A DNA stretch of 64,000 bases, from positions 68,359,903 to 68,423,902 of the forward strand of contig CM055265.1 of NCBI GenBank assembly GCA_029237695.1. Reading direction: 5' to 3'. Below, in pieces: positions 23,301 to 38,300 of the stretch. The stretch is from Conchocele bisecta (taxonomy: Eukaryota; Mollusca; Bivalvia; Lucinida; Thyasiridae). The notes under the pieces are model-generated. The model was not told where the DNA came from, did no database searches, and worked only from the letters and a program-made list of their open reading frames with translations. Numbering within the stretch: the stretch's first letter is position 1; every line of letters starts with the position of its first letter. The position numbers and the translations under genes are program-made.

Positions 23301-26300
23301 TGTGTGGTCTGTAGGGTTGAAAGGGCTAAGCCTATGAAAATGTTTCTTACATACATGTATGTTTTCCTTGAGTCTTGTTTAGAAAGGTTTTACCGTACCG
23401 ATGTTTCAGAAAATGTACCCGACGGTTGTCCAGATTGCATATACAAGACAGTGGCCATGTCCATTCTGTCGGCACTGTGCACCGAAGCAGATGTTGTAAG
23501 TTACTACCATTTCTTACATTTCAACCACAGGTTGAAGTAACGGACCGAGGTCTATAAATACATTAAATATGCCTAAAAGCATCAATAAACTAGAAAAAGT
23601 CTATGACCCGCCATCGCAATATACTCACTTTCCTCAAATGCTAAGTCCGAAAGGGGGAGATAATCCATGATGGAGGGTCGGATGAAAAATCCGAATTCAC
23701 TTTGCGCATCTGCACATGATAACGAAGCTACATACCAAATATCAGGCGCGTAGGTATGAAGGTGAAAAAGTTTTTCAAGTGACAAGAAACGTGACGGACG
23801 TACGGACATACGGACGGACGGACACTCGTGACGAAAACAATATACCCATTTTTTCCCAAAAAAGTGGGTATAATGAAGAAAAAAATAAGCTAAACAATTT
23901 TGTTTACTCCCTCCATATACTCCATATACATATGGAGGGAGTAAAGAAAAATTGTTTAGCTTATTTAGCATGATATGCTCAATTAATCGTGTGAAACACG
24001 CAACTAAATCCAGGTGGACCAATTAAGCAAACAACCTGAGGTAGGTGTGAATTTATTTTGTTTTGTTTGATAATATGTTTTTAAAATTAATGTCGACCAA
24101 ATCTTGGCAGCCAGGCGCTTAGGCAATATCCATAGTGAAGAGATTTTTCAGGTATTTTCATATGGAGGAGACATAATGAACAGTCAAGAACATATACAAG
24201 ATAGGGCATGGTCGAGATAGCCGAGGAAATTTATATTAAATAAATAAGGATATAATTCGGGACTTTAGTGAATCATCGAGATACGGGATATCATCGAGAT
24301 ACTGATATTCGAGATACTTGTGCTTGACTGTACAGATCTCAGGGAGTACAAATCAGGATTGACAATTGACAATTCAGCATTAGAAAATATGCAGCTGAAA
24401 ATATGTTGCCCTACAAGTATCAAGTAGAGATGGACCATTTGTGCATTTCTGTTGTCACTACTACAATTAAAGTTGGTGGTGAAACACTCTTTGAAAATCT
24501 AATTTCAGCATTGAATAATACATGTACATGTTATGTATTGTAGGCGTGCAGCCCAGCACTGCTAGATAATGTCACCAGCTTCAACGGAATCATTCTCCTG
24601 GATCCCAGGTATGTGCATCTGGCCCCTCCTTTGACAAAAAGTACCTTACAGTGTGTGCCACCAGCGTAGCCCCAGATCAGCCTGTGCATGATCAGGGCCT
24701 GCACTGGCCGTCATTCAGTCACTGTCAGCAAAACAATTAACGAATTTCATGCTGAGGAAACACAATTTTGTTTGTCGAAAATTCAGAATAATTTCTTTAT
24801 ACATGCTCAGAAGTATACGTTGTGACCACCATTTGAACCGTCTCGTTGAGACGGTTCAAATGAGTGGTCACAACATATACATGTACTTTCATTGGGAAAT
24901 TGCAAAAAATAAAAATTTCTTACACAAAGAGGTGTATTCAGAATGTAATGAGTTAACTAGATGCAGTTCCTACCGAATGTGCCAAGACGTCTAATTGTGG
25001 AAATGTCGTACGATACCTTTTCTCATTTGGCAGCTCTTATTCTTGTTTCTCTCTCAACTTTGTCATTTGGTCAGAATGGGTTGTGGTTTAGTGGTACAAC
25101 TAAAATGTTCGTTAGTGAAAATTCAAGATCGTCTGGACATTTCAATTGGTGGATTTACATGTATTGAGCATTGGCTCCAGATAAACTGCGTATTTGCTTA
25201 AATACCCACTTAAATTTGCCAAAAACCCAATTGAAATCAGAAGTAGCGAGTATCCAAAAGCAATACAAATATTATAGTACCTTTATCATGCTGCAGAAAA
25301 GAATAAACGGACTACAAATATTGCATATTTTTCTTATTTTCTAAGAAAACACATCTTGGTATTTCATTATTAAAGGGGTATTAATAAAATGCCAAGACAT
25401 GTTTTCATTTCGAAGCAAACTAGTCAATAACTGCTGTCTGCTGATGTGTAAACAGCAGTGTGACTTTATTTTACCCAATTAAAATTTTGAAATACCCAAT
25501 TGCTTCGGAAATTATGGAGTGAAAATATTCAATTACTAATTCCTTATCTGGAGCCCTGTAGTAAGTAAGTAAGTTATTTGTTTATTATAGTGACATGTAT
25601 GTACAATATAATATTGAGGAAAACACCCGGCCCTATGGACCTATATGTCACTTTCAAATTTTAGGTAACAAATGTATGTGTTTATACAACATAAAATCAA
25701 TAATTAGCACCTAGTTTAAGCAGTATAGATCATGTATACATATGCTTAAGTGTAGGTAAAGCTGAAATGACCTTAATTTCGCGACTCCACATCCGCTTAA
25801 AACAGACATCTTGACGTCCCGGAATTAGGGCTATTTCACTTCAAAGTTGTCATAGTATTTCCATTGTTACTAATGTCACTGTGAATAATATATAGTCCCT
25901 GACAATGTTTAATGTGGCCAATGTATACGCTGATCAAACAGACAGGTCGCAATTACATAAAATAATTAACCCAGCATATTATTTTTTCCCTTAAGGTTTA
26001 TTGAAATTATAGACACACATTTACACAATAATTTGCAAACTTTAGAAAGATCCACAGTATAGACTTTAATAACTCTTGGTTCAACTCCGGTTTAGCCTAA
26101 ATAGTACAGGTCTTAATCTGAAGTGTTCAACAATATATGTACACAAATAAAACTCACTCATAGTTCACTTATCTAATAATTCCAGCACAAAAATATTTAC
26201 ACAATTCCCTAACATTTGATTGGCCCGTAGCAAGTCTCTGTACAAAATTTATATCCCAGTAAACTCCCACGCCAAACTACTTTCTGTAACCGTGAGGCGC

Positions 26301-29300
26301 AGTTAAAATAATTCTTAAGAAAATGGAAAATAAACACATTTTCTTCATGAATTTATTTCAAATGCTGGAATTATAAGGAATGAATGGCCTTTTTGTGGAA
26401 TTAATCGGGGATATAAACTTGGAAAAGTCGCGGGAATACTGGACGAGGCCTTCCGGCCTTCGTCCAGTATTCCCGCGACTTTTCCAAGTTTATACCCCGA
26501 TAAATTCCACAAAACGGCCATTCATTCCTATAATATCTGACAGCGTGGCTGAGGAACCGGAGCGACAGTTGGTTGACGACACGTTCGAGTGCTATAGCAG
26601 CCTTTGTCAGACCGAGGCTGGGCGCAACGCTCTGACGAAGTCAAAAACTGTGTCGGCGTTCAGCCAGGCCATCATCTCCCAAGTCTATGGTAAGGCTGGA
26701 GAAAATCTCATTGTGATATTATGTATTAAACCCTTACCAATTTTTTTGTCGTTTGCTGTTTATTTTCTATTTTTATCATCAAAAACATGCTTTGACAGCA
26801 CTTTAGAATAATTTACAACATGCTTTGACAGCACTTCAGAATCATTTCCTTTGGAAATGATTCTGAAGTGCTGTCAAACCATGTTTTTTATTGAGCATTA
26901 AGGCAAGATTTAAAAGCAAGAGCAGGCGACAATTGTTGTGTGTAGCGGTCTAAGGGTTAAAATATATCGCAATTCTATCGTATGATCGCCACAGGATAGC
27001 AGTATATTTTGGTGCGAATATGTCCGTATGCCAAGTGAAATCGCATTGACAGGTAGCACAATTAGGTGGTTTCTCTGGATTAATGAGGTGACAGTCTTTT
27101 CCAACTGTGTATAATAATTAATCTCGAAAAATATAAAAAGGTCTTTTATTGAAGTATATCTGGTGGCCATAATAAATTGGCATAACTGATGGCAATTTTC
27201 ACTAACGCATACTTTTTAAGAGATTTATTGTTGTCAGGTACTTGTTGTTTTGAAGAGATAAAAGTCCCATTAATGTGTAGTACTATGCTCCAGATAAGCT
27301 TTGTGTCTAAAGCGTACTATACCCCCTGATTTCAAAATCATTGCGTATTTTATTTTTACAAATGGATTATTGATTTTCTTCATTACTAAATAGGGAACAA
27401 AAGATAAAGAAATATATAAAATATTTAAACATTCACTTATTTGAGCTGCAAAAACTGTTTGCTTTTTGCGGTTCAACTAAGTGAATTTTAAACTTGATGA
27501 CAGTATTTTCACTATCAATGCGTATTTTCACATTGCTATGCGTATTTTGTACTCCCATTTTTTTAATTTTTTTTTTCGAAAATTGTAATTTTTTAAGGCC
27601 TCGTCCAGTATTCCCGCGACTTTTCCAAGTTTATATCTCGATAAATTCCACAAAAAGGCCATTCATTCCTATAAAATACGCACCTTATCTGGAGCTCTGA
27701 TAATGAATGAACTTTTGATATTTGAATGTCACATTTGATTGATTTTTGGTGCAGTAAGAGTTGACAGAAAAAGAACCTTTGTATGTTCTGGCTGTAAGTC
27801 GCCCTACGTTACATACAGAAAGTGTGGGTTAATTAGTCTTCGATACTGTTCATTAAAGATAGGAATTGTTATTGAATGATTCAATGTCTACGATCGTGTC
27901 TACTGGGAAGGTTGTGAGAAGGCGGGTGATCTCCTGCTGTACCTGCTGCCTGCCATCGGGCCCGCGGCGTGGCACGGGTGTGAGCCCGCCCTCGCCCAGC
28001 TACTGAGACACCTGGCTCACCTTTTCGTGGAGGATAAGGTACGTCATTTAAATAAAGGGGTAAACTATACAAATAATGGCTTACCTAGGCAAATAAAGTG
28101 GTAAAATGCAAAAAATAATGGCTTACCTAGGCAAATAAAGGGGTAAAATACAATTTTTATGCCACCGCGTTCGAAGAAACGAGTGGCATATAGTGTTTGG
28201 ACTGTCCATCTGTCCGTCCGTCCGTACACACGAGAGCTACATTGTGAGGTTAACCACACAGTGATGGACTTGTTAAGAGATGCTGATTCCGTGTTTTTAA
28301 CCCCGTTATGAATTGCTCTTGTGGGGTTATTTACTCTTATGGGGTTGTTTTTAGCTTACCTGAGCAAAGCTCATGTGAGCTATTGTTACCACAATGTGTC
28401 CGTCGTCCGTCGTCGTCCGTAAACATTTTCAAACGTCTTCTCCTCGGTAACCATTGGGCCTATAGTCACCAAACTTCATGGTCATGGTCCTTAGGTAGAG
28501 GGATTACAAAATTGTTAAAATGACGTCATCACATAATCCAAGATGGCCGCCGTCTAAAAATAGCACAAATTCTTCAAAAATCTTCTTCTCAAGAACCGCT
28601 AACCGGATTTCGACAAAACTTGGTAGGAATGATCGACGTACATTGCTCTTTCAAAGTTGTTAAAATGGTGACCCCGGGGTCAAAAATGGGCGTGACCCGT
28701 GGGGTCAAATTAGGGTCAAATTTTATTTTTGACCGAATATGGTCATGTCATATATCAAATTGAAGGTATCAATGAGGCAATCACTCTGGTGCATTTGTTT
28801 TCGAAATCGGATTGTTATGTCATCCAAGATGGCCGCCGAAAGGTCAAAAGATCGTTCTGTTATTAGAGATTTCAAAATTCTTCTTCACATGAACCACTTG
28901 GCCCATGGTAGCCAAACTTAAAAGTTATGGTCCATGGGTGAAGCCTTTTCAGATTTGTTAAAATGGAGGTCATCGCTAATCCAAGATGGCCGCCGTCTAA
29001 AAATAGCATAAATTCTTAAAAAATCTTCTTCTCATGAACCGCCAGCCGGATTTCGACGAAACTTGGTAGGAATGATCAATGTACATTGCTCTTTCAAAGT
29101 TGTTAAAATGGTGACCCCGGGGTCAAAAATGGGCGTGGCCCGTGGGGTCAAATTGGGGTTAAATTTTATTTTTGACCGATCCGAATATGGTCATGTTATA
29201 TATCAAATCGAAGGTATCAATGAGGCGATCACTCTGGTACATTTTTTGTCGAAATCGGATTGTTATGTCATCCAAGATGGCCGCCGAAATGTCAAATGGT

Positions 29301-32300
29301 CGTTCTTTTATTAGAGATTTAAAAATTCTTCTTCACATGAACCGCTTGGCCCATGGTAGCCAAACTTAAAAGTTATGGTCCATGGGTGAAGCCTTTTCAG
29401 ATTTGTTAAAATGGAGGTCATCGCTAATCCAAGATGGCCGCCGTCTAAAAATAGCATAAATTCTTAAAAAAATCTTCTCATGAACCGCTAGCCGGATTTC
29501 GACGAAACTTGGTAGGAATGATCGATGTACATTGCTCTTTCAAAGTTGTTAAAATGGTGACCCCGGGGTCAAAAATGGGCGTGGCCCGTGGGGTCAAATT
29601 AGGGTCAAATTTTATTTTTGACCGAATATGGTCATGTTATATATCAAATCAAAGTTATCAATGAGGCGATCACTCTGGTACATTTTTTGTCGAAATCGGA
29701 TTGTTATGTCATCCAAGATGGCCGCCGAAATGTCAAAAGGTTGTTCTTTTATTAGAGATTTCAAAATTCTTCTTCACATGAACCGCTTGGACCTTGGTAG
29801 CCAAACTTAAAAGTTATGGTCCATGGGTGAAGCCTTTTCAGATTTGTTAAAATGGAGGTCATCGCTAATCCAAGATGGCCACCGTCTAAAAATAGCATAA
29901 ATTCTTAAAAAATCTTCCTCTCATGAACCGCTGGCCGGATTTCGACTAAACTTGGTAGGAATGATCGATTTACTATGCTCTTTCAAAGTTGTGAAAATGG
30001 TAACCCCGGGGTCAAAAATGGGCATGGACCGTGGGGTCCAATTGGGGTCCATTTTTTTTTTGACCGAATATACTCATGCCATATATCAAATTGAAGGTAT
30101 CGATGAGGCGACCAAAAGGTCCATTTATTCAAGATTTTGAACGTCTTTTTCTCAGGAACCACATGGCCGATGCTGGCCAAACTTCATAGGAAGTTAAGAT
30201 CTTTGGGTGAAGCATTTTCAGATTTGGTAAACTGACAGTCATCGCTTAATCCAAGATGACCGCCATCTAAAAATAGCACAATTTTTTTAAAACACATGAA
30301 CTCAATGTCGCATTCTCCTCTGGTGTTCATGGAGTCAGGTGAGCGAATTAGGGCCATCATGGCCCTCTTGTTTTTATGTCTGATTGATCTTTACGGGGTC
30401 TGATTTAGGATAGGTTAGGGTTAGGAAGCCCACAATGTAGCTCTAGTATGTACGTCCGTGCGTCCGTCCGCTCTCCCTGAAGTGACGTTGTGGGGTGATT
30501 CACGGGTACATGACATGCATGTGGGGTTTTTGTTGCATGTGGGGTGCACCCCATACGCAACTATATCTTAATGAACTCTATCACTTCTGAAAAGCCCAAA
30601 AAAGCAATAAAAAATTGACACCCCAGAGGGTGATGGTCAAAACCGTCCGTCCATCCAAACCCCACAAACAATGGCTGTCAGACTAAATTTCCCCACAAGT
30701 ACATATTGTACTTCACTGATCAAACCCAAATACCCCACAAGTGCATGCAGGAGACACAAGAAAACGAGAGCAAGTTAGTATAGGGGAGATAACACTTTAG
30801 CATTGTTTGCACCCCACAAATAGCACCCAAAAAAACCCAAAAGACTTGGCCAAAAACCCCACATGCAACAAACCCCACAACGTCACTTCAGGGAGTACGT
30901 CCGTCCGTCCGTCACACTTTTCGGTTAACCACTTTGTCACAGTTTCTCAAATATGCAGCAGGTGGCATCCGCGTTCGACAGACGCATTTCTTGTTTTTTT
31001 GTATTTTAACCCTTTTCTTGTGACTGACAAGAAATGTGGTTTATGCCCTCGCCTTGTTACTGTGACAGCTGGCTCACCAGTTCATAAGGTACGTCATGTA
31101 GAGACCCAAATAACCCGATATTTATGTCTCCCCCATGAATGGGGAGACATTTTGTTTTTGGCTTGGTTGTCTCTCCGAGCTTACAAATGGATACATATGT
31201 GGCTAGGAGAACAATAGGTTATGTAATATTATATTGTTCCGTGATTTTATGTGAAAATGGGTTTATGTGGCTACAGAACAATAGGGATGAACAAAGGAAA
31301 AGGTTAGGTTAGTCACATAAGTATCCATTTATAGGAACGTCCGTCCGTCCGTCTGTATGTCCGTCACAAAATTTGTGTCGTGCATATCTCCAAATGTTTT
31401 TGAGTTACAGTCGCGAAACTTTACAGGAATACTTTTCATCGTGTGAAGTTGCGCACCTGGGGTTTTACATGCGGATTCATCCAGTATTCACAGAGTTATG
31501 GCCCTTGACTTAGTGAAAAATGGGGATTTTCAACTTGTGTTGTGCATATCTCCAAAAGTATTTCAGTTAGAGTTGCGAAACTTTACAGGAATACTGGTCA
31601 TCATGTGAAGTTGCGCACCTGGGGTTTTACATGCGGATTCATCCAGTATTCACAGAGTTATGGCCCTTGACTTAGTGAAAAGTGGGGATTTTCAACTTGT
31701 GTCGCGCTTATCTCCAAAAGTATTTCAGTTCGAGTCGGGAAACTTTACAGGAATACTGGTCATCATGTGAAGTTGCGCACCTGGGGTTTTTTACATGTGG
31801 ATTCATCCAGTATTCATGGGGTTATGGCCCTTGACTTAGTGAAAAGTGGGGATTTTCAACTTGTGTCGCGCGTATCTCCAAAAGTATTTCAGTTAGAGTC
31901 GCGAAACTTTACAGGAATACTGGTCATCGTGTGAAGTTGCGCACCTGGGGTTTTACATGTGGATTCATCCAGTACTGACGGGAGTTATGGCCCTTGACTT
32001 AGTGAAAAGTGGGGATTTTCAACTTGTGTCGCGCGTATCTCCAAAAATATTTCAGTTCGAGTCGCGAAACTTTACAAGAATACTGGTCATCGTGCGAAGT
32101 TGCGCACCTGGGGTTTTACATGCGGATTCATCCTGCATTCACGGAGTTATGGCCCTTGACTTAGTGAAAAGTGGGGATTTTCAACTTGTGTCGCGCGTAT
32201 CTCCAAAAGTATTGCAGTTAGAGTCGCGAAAATTTACAGGAATACTGGTCATCGTTTGAAGTTGCACACCTGGGGTTTTAGATGTGGATTCATCCAGTAT

Positions 32301-35300
32301 TCACGGGGTTATGGCACTTGACTTAGTGCTGTGGCCATTTATAGAATTATAGGATTACAAAGTTGTTAAATTGTTCAAATTGAGGTCAAATTTTATTTTT
32401 GATCGAATATGGTCATGTCTATATCAAATCGAAGGTATCAAAGAGGCGATGGCTCTGGTACATTTTTTGTCGAAATTGGATGGTCATGTCATCCAAGATG
32501 GCCGCCAAAAGGTAAAAATGTCATTCTTTTATTAGAGATTTCAAAATTCTTCTTCACACGAACCTCTTGGACCATGATGGCCAAATTTCACAGTTATGGT
32601 CCATGGGTGAAGCTTTTTCAGATTTGTTAAAACGGAGGTCATCGCTAACCCAAGATGGCCGGCGTCTAAAAATAGCATAAATTCTTAAAAAATCTTCTTC
32701 TCATGAACCGGCAGCCGGATTTCGACGAAACTTGGTAGGAATGATCGATGTGGAATGCTCTTTCAAAGTTGTTAAAATGGTGACCCTGGAGGTCAAAAAT
32801 GGGCGTGGCCCGTGGGGTCAATTTGGGGTCAAAGTTTTTTTGAACGATTATGCTCATGTCATATATAAAATTGAAGGTATCGATGAGGCGCTTGCTCTGG
32901 TGCAATATTTGTCAGAAACGGATGATTATGTCATCCATGATGGCCGACAAAAGGTCCATTTAATCAAGATTTTGAACATCTTTTTCTCAGGAACCACATG
33001 GCCGATGCTGGCCAAACTTCATACTAAGTTAAGATCCTTGGGTGAAGCATTTTCAGATTTGGTAAAATGAGAGTCATCGCTTAATCCAAGATGACCGCCA
33101 TCTAAAAATAGCACAATTTTTTTAAAACACATATGAACTTGATGTCACATTTTCCTCTGGTGTTCATGGAGTCAGGTGAGCGAATTAGGGCAATCATGGC
33201 CCTCTTGTTTTATTATCTCACAATATACAGCTAACTTATGCAGAAAATACAAGGTAGCTACATATATGCTGTTGCTGCCTTACATTCTACTTTTCCAAGT
33301 CCTGATAACATGCAGTGGTGGTATTGGGGAAGCCATATGTTTTTGTCTGAAAAACAATCCTCTAGTTTATTATCATTTTAACACCACATTATTTGTGACT
33401 GTCAAGAAATGTGGTTGGGTTGATGGGGATTATTTGCGACCAGTGCCACTCCTGATCAAATAGCACACTCCTGTAGCCTGATAATGGTATGTAATTCTTG
33501 TTAGAAGCATGACTGGTGTTTCATAGATGGAATCGCCAATAATCATGCTTCCAATAAGCAATATAGATCGATATCAGGCTACATAAGTAGGGATTCCGCT
33601 GGCGATCGCCACTTTCGCAATTGGCGATAAAAATAAACAATTGGCGGGAAAAAAATACAATTTTTCAAAAAAAAATATTTTCCCCAGCGGAATCCCTGCA
33701 TACTTGTTATTGGATCAGGATCTACACTGGCCACAAATCCAATATTCCCCAGTCCTCCAATCACAGCTACATACATGTACCTGTTGTTTCAGACTGCTAC
33801 GAAGTTTATACTGTGCCACAATCTGATTATTGTCCTCAGCAGCAAACCAACGATGGTAAGGGTCCCTTCTCTTTCCATTTCTACATCAGTGAGTTACCTT
33901 ATAGTTAGTTATACATGTATATAGATTTATTGCATAAAATGAGCTTTCACAGGGTAATAAGATATTATTGATATAATAATAACCCAGTGTTATAAATATG
34001 CAATGTAGACTGCTACAGAAAACATGTTATAGGAATGAATGGCCTTTTTGTGGAATTTATCGGGGTATAAACTTTGAAAAGTCGCGGGAATACTGAACGA
34101 AACGATAAAAAATTACAATTTTCGAAAAAAAAAAGAAAAAAAAAAGTTGTAATTTTTTAAGGCCTCGTCCAGTATTCCCGCGACTTTTCCAAGTTTATAT
34201 CCCAGATAAATTCCACAAAAAGGCCATTCATTCCTTATAATTCCAGCATTTGAAATCAATTCATCAAGAAAATGTGTTTATTTTCCGTTTTCTTAAGAAT
34301 TATTTTAACTGCGCCTCACGGTTACGGAAAGTAGTTCGGCGTGGGAGTTTACTGGGATATAAATTTTCGACAGATACTTGCTACTGGCCAATCAAATGTT
34401 AGGGAATTGTGTAAATATTTTTGTGCTGGAATTATTAGGTGATGAGTACAGCCTCAATATATAATATTATGCTAATGTAATAAATATAATCTAATATTTG
34501 TGTTGATTTAATTTGATATTTATTAAACTCGACTGATTTCATAAGAAATTTGGCATAGCCTCACTTCTTATGCAATCACTAAACTTACTAGTAACCCTTT
34601 CAACACGACAGGCCTGTATATTGATTTTGGCAAACAGTGTAGATCCAGATGAGCCGGCTCTTGACGCCGTCTCATCAGGATCTGCACTTTTTGAAAACAA
34701 AAAACACCCGCATTTCATAAATTGACTAGTCTGAACATCATTTTGTGATGATTCACTCAGATTGGATTGGTTGCAAAATTAACATATCAAAATCCATTCC
34801 AGTTGTATTATTAATATACATGTAGGAATGAATGGCCTTTTTGTAAATATTTTTGTGCTGGAATTATGGTTGAAATGGTTAAACAATATCATATTAAATC
34901 ATCATTCATGTAAGTTCTGTGTAGTAACTGGATTGGTCAACACTGTTCTATTTATAGAGCCAGCGAGGGGACATCGCCTGGGAAAGGGACATCATCACTG
35001 GCCTGGATAGTCTGTTAAGGAGCAAGTTAGGTACGTTGGCCTCATGGTGAAGTAATTTTCTCAATGGCATTATTTTGGTGGAACCTTTCCAAACCTGACA
35101 CCTTGGGATGACAGTAAGTTAACATTAACCCCTACAGTGCAATAAATATTAAAATTTTGTCGTCTGCAGATTGTTTTTTATTTTACAAGTTTTTCATAAA
35201 AAAACATGGTTTGGCAACACTTTTGAATCATTTCCAATGGAAATGATTCTAAAGTGCTGTCAAACCATGTTTTTAATGAGAAAGAAAACAAATTATACAC

Positions 35301-38300
35301 AACAGTAGATGGCACTAGTATGTTTCCCGCATGCATTGTAACGGTTAAACCAACCACAAATAATTCATGTCACTGATTGCATGTGTTATTTAACTATGGG
35401 GTTCATCCTTATTGTCACTCCTGCTTTAGCAAAAGGCGCGACTATAGTCGCCGCTTTTTCTGTCGTCCGAAATGTCAAAAATTGTGTACAAACTTCGCCA
35501 TAATTAATAGTATAACTTTAATATTACTTGATAGATTGCTTCAATATTTGGACACTTGCTGCCACTCATATGAACCGTATCGATGAGAGGTTTTGCCCTG
35601 ACGACTTCCAATAAAGCTGTCTACGGCTGAACCGAATATATTTTATCTTCGACGGCACTAACCATGTATTTACTTTATATACATTCTTGCGTTTCTCATT
35701 AAAACAATGGAATGCAAGCCGTCAATATTTTTTGATATTGACGTCAAGCAAGTTCATTTTGGTCAGTACCGGAACTACGTTTCACCTCAGAAAATATGTC
35801 GTTCTAAATCATATTTAATTTGTTTTTTCATTTATATTTTTTTATAGGCGCATACCGGTATAAATTGTGAGTGATTTACGTATAAAAAAAATTCTATTTG
35901 ATTTGTATATATCCACGTACAATCAAATAACCTATAGCTCTCGCATACTGCAGGATCGAACCAGAGAGAGATGGCCCTACGGCTGGCATCCACGGTGATA
36001 GAAGTGTGCGGGGTCGAGTGTCTACTTCCCCCGCGTCTGGCCGACTGTAAGCTCTTCCTGCTCATCATACACCTGTGCTGTGTCGAGGTGCGCATGGTAC
36101 TGGAGGATCCAGACATACAGCAGGTCGGTCCAGGCTAGGATGTAGACAATAATAGGCTACTGTCTTTATGACCCACCACAATAGTGCAGGGGCATTTAGT
36201 GTTACGCTTTTCCGTCCATCTGTCTGTTCCACGTTTTGCTGCGTCGGTGTTGGGATGGGGTTGTTGTTCAGTAGCCTATTTCACCAAAATTGCAATGTAT
36301 ACTAATCTAGCAAAGTATACTTTGAGGTAGAAATTTTCAATTTAAGGAGAAATTTATGAATTTTTTTATGCCACCGGGTTTCGAAGAAACGGGTGGCATA
36401 TAGTGTTTGGACCGTCCGTCCGTCCGTCTGTCCGTCCGTCCGTCCGTCTGTCTGTGTCTGTCCGGGCGAACATTAGGGGGTTTAGGGGCTAGGGGGAGGA
36501 GCCTAATCCTTTGAACTTATTCAGAATCCTTTGAACTTATTCCGTTAGCCCATAAAACCTTTTGAAGTTTAGGGGCTAGTCCTTTGATCTTTTATATAGC
36601 AAATAGCCCATAAACCCAAAATGTTAGTACGTCCGTCCGTCACACTTTTCGGTTAACCACTTTGTCACAGTTTCTCAAATATGCTGCAGGTGGCATCCGC
36701 GTTCGACAGACGCATTTCTTGTATTATACTGAATGTATACATTATCACAGCCATTTTGGCTGAATAAATTCAGTATAATAATTCTGCATACTTGTAATCA
36801 TCAAATGTATGCAGTCGTTAGTTCTATATGAAATAATGCATTTCGGGGAAAATATAGAGAATAGTAGGTTAGTGCCGTGAATGGGAAAAAATATCTGGCT
36901 AGGCTTAGGAAACGGGATGGGCGAGGCTCTGCCGAGCACATCCCGTTTCCGTGCCGCGCCAGATATTTTTTCCCATTCACGGCACTAACCTACTATTCTA
37001 TTTATCCCGTCAACATTGTCAAACAGCATTTAAATCAACTTAATTTAGTTAATTTAGGCTTCAAACGCGAGATAAGTTAGAACCGAATTGCATCAACCAC
37101 TCATTTGCATAACATAGTTCGATACTTTATGGTTGTAATAATCCCTTAATGAACAGCCATGACAGTAAATTGATCAATGCTTGTTTTAGCCTTTAGGTAC
37201 TTTACTCATCTAAATGTTTACAGAATAATCTTATCATGTTACAATGATTTTGTTTCTATTCATTTCATCGTTCATAGATGATGGAAAAAAACAAAACAAG
37301 ATGGTGGCTTTGCAAATTAATCCCATTTAGAATGGTGACCAGCGGAATCAATGCGTCCAGAATTACCAGTACACTATGTATATACTTCAGGCGGGTTTAA
37401 CAGATGAATGTTCTGTTGATTCTTTATATTTTGTCAATGACAATGTGAAATTACAGCTTCTTGTCAACGAAATATACTGTGAAAATTCACCAGACCCATC
37501 CATTTTCATTCGGAGCAGGTTCCGCAACGATTGCGAGCTGTCCAGAATAATAATCAACACAACAAACAACTATTTTATTTGTTTATTTCCTTATCTGACT
37601 GGAATCACTGGGAGCAGCCATTTTTATGCCCCACCACGATAGTGGAGGGGGCATTTAGTGTTACCCTTGTCCGTCCGTCCCGTCCGTCCGTCACGAAACT
37701 TTAACGCTCGGGTAAATGTCTCATAATTTCTTCATCCTTCAACCGATCTGCTTCATATTTCATATACACTTTGCTCTAATGGTCATCTACCGCTTTGTGC
37801 CAAATCCACTTCGTCCTGCCCCCGCCAAGCCCAGGGTCAAAGTCACATACTTGGTGCTTCAAAAACTTTAAAGCTCAGGTAAATATCTTATAATTTCTGT
37901 TCCCTTTCACGGATCAGCTTCATACTTCATATACGCATTGCTCTAATGGTCCTCTACTGCCCTGTGCCAAATCCACGTTCGTCCTGATCCCGCCAAGCCC
38001 AGTGTCAAGGTCACATACTTGGTGCTTCAAAAACTTTAAAGCTCGGGTAAAAAAAATATTTTACTTGGAATTTGGCCTCATTTATTATCAAAGCGATATG
38101 TGGGGCATCTGTGTTGTATGAACACATTTTCTAGTTATTTTAAATGACGTAGTAGACTTACTGACGTACTTATAATTATGACGTCAGTTGTGGCTGAATG
38201 ACACACGGCATGGGGAAGAGAGCCAACAATTGGAACTTGAGGGTCGTAATGGTCATGGCTTTGGCATCCAGAAAATGGCATAAATTTAATTTTAACAATT

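Larger units (their letters stand above)
28156..30993 (+). mobile_element. Helentron-like family J, copy 1, interrupted
   Basis: The 5' end TTTATGCCACCGCG with a hairpin and a CCGTCCGTCCGT run is at 28156-28260; the 3' end GGTGGCATCCGCGTTCGACA then ATTTCTTG|T is at 30961-30993. The 5' ATGCCACC is the complement of the 3' GGTGGCAT. A K element (28351-30370) and an inverted-repeat element (30473-30895) lie between. Confidence 0.55.

Noticed and set aside
28739..29810. Repeated open frames of about 60 codons ([15 protein letters not shown] type)
   Set aside because: They are translations of the 440-bp unit of element K and recur at 46068; no start context or conserved protein.
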